The notes below the pieces were generated by a model. The model worked only from the letters and a program-made list of their open reading frames with translations. It was not told where the DNA came from and did no database searches. DNA of 64,000 bases from Saxidomus purpurata (lineage: Eukaryota; Mollusca; Bivalvia; Venerida; Veneridae): the NCBI GenBank assembly GCA_022818135.1, contig JAFMSR010000002.1:45945699-46009698 (forward strand), read 5' to 3'. Every line of letters starts with the position of its first letter. Positions within the stretch are counted from its first letter, which is position 1. Made by a program: the position numbers and the translations under genes. Below are positions 61,301-64,000 of this stretch, one piece after another.

Positions 61301-62186
61301 TATTGCTAAACCAAGCAGTGATGCAAAACAAGGATGTAGTTCTGTTGACAAAGAAAAACCTGGTTCATCTGCTGAATTTAGTAGAGTAAGAAGGAGGTGG
61401 AGATCATACAGACAGAATGTTGCCACAAGGCTCGGAGGTAAGTTGACTTTTAAATTTGTGTTGTACACTTTGAATCAAATACTCTTAAGAACTTACCTTG
61501 GTTTTATTGCCACACATATATGCAGTATGATCTTATTTTTATTGCAACATGTTTTTAAATGTACATTGTAACTTTTTTTTAAAGACATTTGGTCTACAAA
61601 TTTGACTCCTGGATATTTTTGTATTCATAACTTTAAAGAAGGATTGAATGCACATTTTTGTTCTTAAATTTTTTTTTTCATCTGACAGATTACAGTCAGG
61701 CTTTTAGTCAATTAGTTTTCTGGGTAGGCTCACCAAATTCTAACATCTTTTCTAGTATATATTACTGAAAATGCCTCCAACAATATAAAGTGGCAGGGTC
61801 AATGGTTAGAGTATCAAGCCATCACTTGACAGGCTAGCAATAAGCATTGTACCATTATCAATGAAATATTTTTCTAATACATAATACAAAAGTAAGAATT
61901 TTATTGCATGTCATATTCTTTCACTTGCTGACATGAAAATGTATGTGTAAACTTTTTAGGTAATAGGTTCTGCTTTGTACCACCACATAAGTACATATTC
62001 CCAGAGGCAGAATACTACAGTTGGGTCAAGTCGGACACAGATAGTGAAGATGACACTGATAAGGACACAACCATTGATTCATCGAGAGATTTAAACCAAA
62101 CCACAGAAAGTAGTGCATTTGATGGTGATGTCATAGACCTGACTTCCGATGATGAGGATGATAAGGAAATAACTAAAACTGTTTAA
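43312..62186 (+). CDS. SIRT1: NAD-dependent protein deacetylase sirtuin-1, complete, 738 aa, nine exons
   Basis: Exons are 43312-43381, 47140-47493, 49409-49650, 50220-50372, 52711-52858, 56514-56593, 59740-59926, 60682-61437 and 61960-62186. All are GT-AG with consistent phase, 739 codons with the stop. The N-terminus has a basic NLS-like PRKKLKTD and an acidic stretch. The SIRT1-specific [16 protein letters not shown] starts near 142. The catalytic core has [18 protein letters not shown] (NAD binding, 220-237), TQNID (303-307), catalytic His322 in IQCHG, and zinc ligands C330, C333, C354, C357. It also has [25 protein letters not shown] and [10 protein letters not shown] long Ser/Pro/acidic linker includes three NASPKP-type repeats. 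The C-terminal ESA-like strand [17 protein letters not shown] (human NQYLFLPPNRYIF) follows, and the protein ends with [10 protein letters not shown] (721-730), a SUMO-binding-type motif. SIRT1 deacetylates nuclear proteins such as p53, FOXO and histones using NAD. Confidence 0.97.
43836..44331. mobile_element. ~496-bp TIR element, CAGTGTTCCCAC ends
   Basis: The left end CAGTGTTCCCACCC is mirrored by GTGGGAACACTG at the right. GGTATT flanks both sides (43830-43835 and 44331-44336, overlapping the last G). CAGTG ends are typical of hAT elements, but an 8-bp duplication is not clean. It lies in SIRT1 intron 1. Confidence 0.65.
45045..45710 (-). mobile_element. Repeat family B, copy 3 (reverse, truncated)
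   Basis: It opens with ttagctcacctggcacagag-tgctagagtgagctattagg, the inverse of the family B right end including the hairpin, followed by a ggtccgtc remnant. Modules 'cctagtggac.tctaccaagattgttcaaattatgacccc' repeat three times. The ggccatgatggccct end is missing. SIRT1 intron 1. Confidence 0.75.
46255..46450. repeat. Dispersed repeat containing minisatellite-like units
   Basis: 46309-46333 (complement tacggccttcttggtttattactgc) and 46352-46375 (complement accgccttcatggtttataactg) are close copies of the 27-28-bp unit of the array at 54753. Related text occurs at 4650-4680. SIRT1 intron 1. Confidence 0.65.
47550..47595. repeat. Short hairpin in SIRT1 intron 2
   Basis: aaaatccgcc ... ggcggatttt forms 10-bp perfect arms with a 14-base loop, 60 bp after the exon 2 donor. 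No function is inferred. Confidence 0.7.
48902..49264. mobile_element. 355-bp MITE with TTAA target duplication
   Basis: TTAA at 48902-48905 and 49261-49264 flank inverted ends AGCTGCTC-TCTCAG / CTGAGAGCGAGCAGCT (one side has two extra bases). The interior is AT-rich and non-coding. TTAA insertion is typical of piggyBac-type mobilisation. SIRT1 intron 2. Confidence 0.7.
50430..51832 (+). mobile_element. Repeat family A, copy 4 (reverse orientation, 7 units)
   Basis: Starts tatgcccccgaagggaggca and ends ctttcgggggcattcgtcac-ttgtgagggacagctcttgt, the inverse of copies 1-3. The units at 50680, 50849, 51019, 51199, 51377 and 51548 (position of gtccggactgtaac) are ~170-180 bp apart. Six carry a perfect AGGTCAAGGTCA. 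It is the longest copy in the window and lies in SIRT1 intron 4. Confidence 0.9.
50487..50641. mobile_element. 155-bp MITE nested in family A copy 4
   Basis: 22-bp TIRs: catttggatacttaggtggc-ta at the left, complement catatggatacttatgtggc-ta at the right (20/22). It interrupts the GTCCGT tract of the host repeat, so gtccgtctgtccgt is seen on both sides. No clean target duplication can be picked because the host tract is itself repetitive. Confidence 0.75.
52205..52262 (+). repeat. Tandem 24-bp unit with DR0 motif
   Basis: ggatcaaaggtcaaggtcac-agt is present twice in a row. Each copy contains AGGTCAAGGTCA. It is part of an old repeat in SIRT1 intron 4. Confidence 0.75.
54370..54500. repeat. 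Imperfect tandem duplication
   Basis: 'aggtttcaagcac.c.tgtg..caaggctgta' occurs twice about 62 bp apart in SIRT1 intron 5. The copies are diverged. Confidence 0.55.
54753..56325 (+). repeat. Minisatellite, 25-28-bp unit, roughly 55-60 copies
   Basis: Unit variants are gcacctacagccttcatggt-ttattact (28 bp), ggcctacag... (27 bp) and ggcctaagcc... (about 25-26 bp), interspersed irregularly. The first units (ggttgattactgcacaag) are the most diverged and the last are near-identical, so the array appears to have grown in the 3' part. It lies in SIRT1 intron 5, ending ~190 bp before exon 6. All three forward frames stay open over long stretches only because the unit lacks stops. Confidence 0.97.
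56710..56732. repeat. Poly(T) run
   Basis: 23 T in SIRT1 intron 6 with G-rich flanks. A simple repeat. Confidence 0.9.
57333..57522. repeat. Tandem repeat, 3 x 63 bp
   Basis: Unit gcacaaagtgctaaatggtt...gtgttcacgtga is repeated three times at 63-bp spacing. Since 63 is a multiple of 3, the minus strand shows a 21-residue peptide repeat, but there is no gene around it. SIRT1 intron 6. Confidence 0.9.
58574..59040 (-). mobile_element. Repeat family B, copy 4 (short, complete ends)
   Basis: ttagctcacctggctacacc-agggtgagct at the left and gagcgatatagggccatcct-ggccctcttgttt at the right are the two family ends. Length is about 470 bp. A gttgtccgtc remnant sits next to the left end. SIRT1 intron 6. 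Confidence 0.8.
59555..59600 (-). mobile_element. Family B end fragment
   Basis: gagcgatatatggccatcat-ggccctcttgtt is a second family B terminus. The sequence to its left (59150-59550) is not clearly family B. SIRT1 intron 6. Confidence 0.6.
59954..60469. mobile_element. 508-bp TIR element with TTAA duplication, 28 bp after the SIRT1 exon 7 donor
   Basis: TTAA at 59954-59957 and 60466-60469 flank ~50-bp inverted ends. Left is aggtccattactaagatcaa...ttttaaatctgga; the right complement is aggtccattactaacaccaa...ttttaaatctgga. The interior is non-coding. It is close to a splice donor in SIRT1 intron 7. Confidence 0.85.
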
Positions 62187-62470
62187 GATGAAGCAGATGC
62201 AGTTGAGAATTTGGGCAGTGATGCTCTTGGAGGGAGTCGGAGAGCAGTGTGCCAGACATTGATGCTGGTGACATTGAAAGAGATTGATGAAATTAATTTT
62301 ACATATAGAAATTTAGTTGTCATTATGTACATACATTTTAATTATGTGTTTTTTGTAAGAAGATTCACTGTTTTTGAAAATTATTTTAGTAAGGCTATAT
62401 GTCATTTTATGTAAAGTGGTCACATGTTGGCAGAACTGAAGTGCTACAGCTGGGTAACATAATAAACCTA
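62187..62470 (+). terminator. SIRT1 3'UTR with candidate polyadenylation signal
   Basis: AATAAA at 62461-62466 lies 275 nt after the SIRT1 stop codon. No earlier canonical hexamer was seen between. The true cleavage site is not known. Confidence 0.45.
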
Positions 62471-64000
62471 CATTACAGTCATGTATATTTCAAGGCTAAG
62501 GTCCGTAAAGGGGCGAGAGATGCCTGGTGTGTTGGTTAGAAGTCTATGGCACATGTAGCAGTTTCATAACATATGTATATAACGATAGATAAAGCAATGT
62601 TTCCTTTTATTTGTCACTTACTGGTTTCACCAAATGAAACTTGGTTTGTTTATGGTGGGCAATATAGAGATTATGCTTGTTGTTTTGATTTTTCTTCAGA
62701 CAAAAATTATGGTTACTATAGCAATGTAAATAGTAAAAATACCACAAACAACCTGGATCCTGTGGTATTTCAAAGTAGCATCATTAGCATTCGCATGTGG
62801 ATAGAGGATGATATGAGGATTATGCACATCATTTTATCACTCATCAAACCAAAATTGTTGTTGCTATGGCAACAGAAATAGTAAATTTATTTTTGTGTCT
62901 TTAGCATAACTCGGTAAGATTGTAATAGTATTTATTCAAACTGCCTACAAAGACAGAGGGCATTAAGAGAAAAGTGTACAGGGCAAGAACAATTACTCTA
63001 TCATGCCTAGTTTTTGAATTAGTCCCCTTTTTCTTTCCAGAGTATAACTGCTTAAGTACTGAAGGGTATTTATTCAAACTGCGTACAAAGATAGAGGACA
63101 TTGAATGGATTTGTAAGAACCATAACTGTTCTGTGCCAAAGTTTTGAATTATGTCACTTTATATTTAAAAGTTTAAAGGCCCAGATGTGGCACTCTCTGG
63201 TGGACCTCTATCAGGAAGGTTCAAATAATGCTCCCAGGGCAGAATTGGCCCTGCATGTGGTGTGGGTGGGGGTAGAAATATATAGTAAAACTTTGAAATG
63301 TTACAAACTGTAAGGCCTAGAACTTTGCCATTTGGTTTGTAGCATTGAGTTATATCAATTTTGTCCCATAAGCAGGAAATGGTAAGTTACATTATTATGC
63401 TTATCCTTTTTTTAGATTTTCTATTTTGTTGCAACATAATGAGTTGAAATTGGATGTACATAAGTTTTTAACATATAGTATGTGCATTTGTGAATCTTTC
63501 GTCTCAACCCCTCCCTGTAAATGAAGTTCCTGTGGGAAGTATGTTTATGTATTATATGCAGACGTGCTCTTGTTTTAAAGAGATATTTTGAAATATTTAG
63601 AAAACATGGCAGCTAGACTTTCATAATTTGATATTGTAGCTTTCTTTACTGTTGCATATTTATTATACCCTCACAAAGTTTATGTAGGAATCAGCTTGAA
63701 GGTTGTTTGGCCGGTCTAAAAGGTCTGTTGGTTTTCATGTACACAATATATCTTCTAAACTCCTTGAAGGATTGCCCTGAAACTTTGGTCAAATGTTCAT
63801 CTTAGCCAGAAAATGTGCAGAACCCATGTCCCAACCCTGCCAGCTCAAGGTCAAGGCCCCATAATTTTTGAACCCCTTGAAGGATTTCATCAAACTTGGG
63901 TTAAGTGATAATCAAGAACCGATGTCCCACCCCTGCTTTGCCAAGGTCAAGGTCACACTTAGGAGACATTGTTTTTATTTGTATTCACTCCATATCATCT
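62470..64000. repeat. Downstream of SIRT1: old repeat fragments
   Basis: 63170-63280 resembles family B interior (ggtggacctctatcaggaaggttcaaataatgc). From 63660 to the edge is another repeat (tataccctcacaaagtttat ... ccccttgaaggatt ... caaggtcaaggtcacactta) with one perfect DR0 at about 63944. 62930 and 63065 share 'tatttattcaaactgc.tacaaagaYagagg'. No gene is recognised. Confidence 0.5.

Overview
This window is AT-rich, intron-rich animal nuclear DNA. It holds long introns with GT-AG boundaries, many dispersed repeats, tRNA-derived SINEs, LINE fragments and small terminal-inverted-repeat (TIR) elements. The proteins are metazoan. The repeat types (tandem-unit elements ending in ACGG-rich tracts, and elements with GGCCATSATGGCC / GGTGAGCTA ends) are ones I associate with bivalve molluscs. 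A bivalve is therefore my inference; no species can be named.

Layout. 1-4.5 kb: 3' part of an HMG-box gene on the minus strand, possibly the mitochondrial factor TFAM, with repeat-filled introns. 5.5-7.8 kb: an unrecognised four-exon gene on the plus strand, roughly head-to-head with it, with an ambiguous last exon. 7.8-13.4 kb: repeats. 13.4-15.6 kb: a two-exon minus-strand gene encoding a divergent Myc-type bHLH protein. 15.6-25.4 kb: gene-poor, with LINE remnants and one possible decayed coding region. 25.5-34.1 kb: a complete ten-exon DNAAF5 (HEATR2) gene on the minus strand, encoding an 838-residue HEAT-repeat dynein-arm assembly factor. 38.6-43.0 kb: a complete five-exon DNAJC12 gene (193 residues, minus). 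43.3-62.2 kb: a complete nine-exon SIRT1 gene (738 residues, plus), whose introns carry most of the repeats, including a 1.57-kb minisatellite. 62.2-64 kb: SIRT1 3' region and more repeats.

The three full gene models were built by hand: every exon junction keeps phase and the lengths are close to the human proteins (838 vs 855, 193 vs 198, 738 vs 747 as I recall them). DNAJC12 and SIRT1 start 281 bp apart in opposite directions. From memory the same two genes are head-to-head neighbours on human chromosome 10q21, so this looks like very old conserved linkage around a shared promoter.

I found no operon-like system, CRISPR array or clearly new enzymatic system. The most interesting items are the DNAJC12-SIRT1 pair, the divergent Myc-like gene with four SUMO-type motifs and a four-fold 10-residue repeat, the minisatellite whose unit matches a dispersed repeat in the same gene, several TIR elements with target-site duplications, and a repeat family that spreads perfect DR0 nuclear-receptor motifs.
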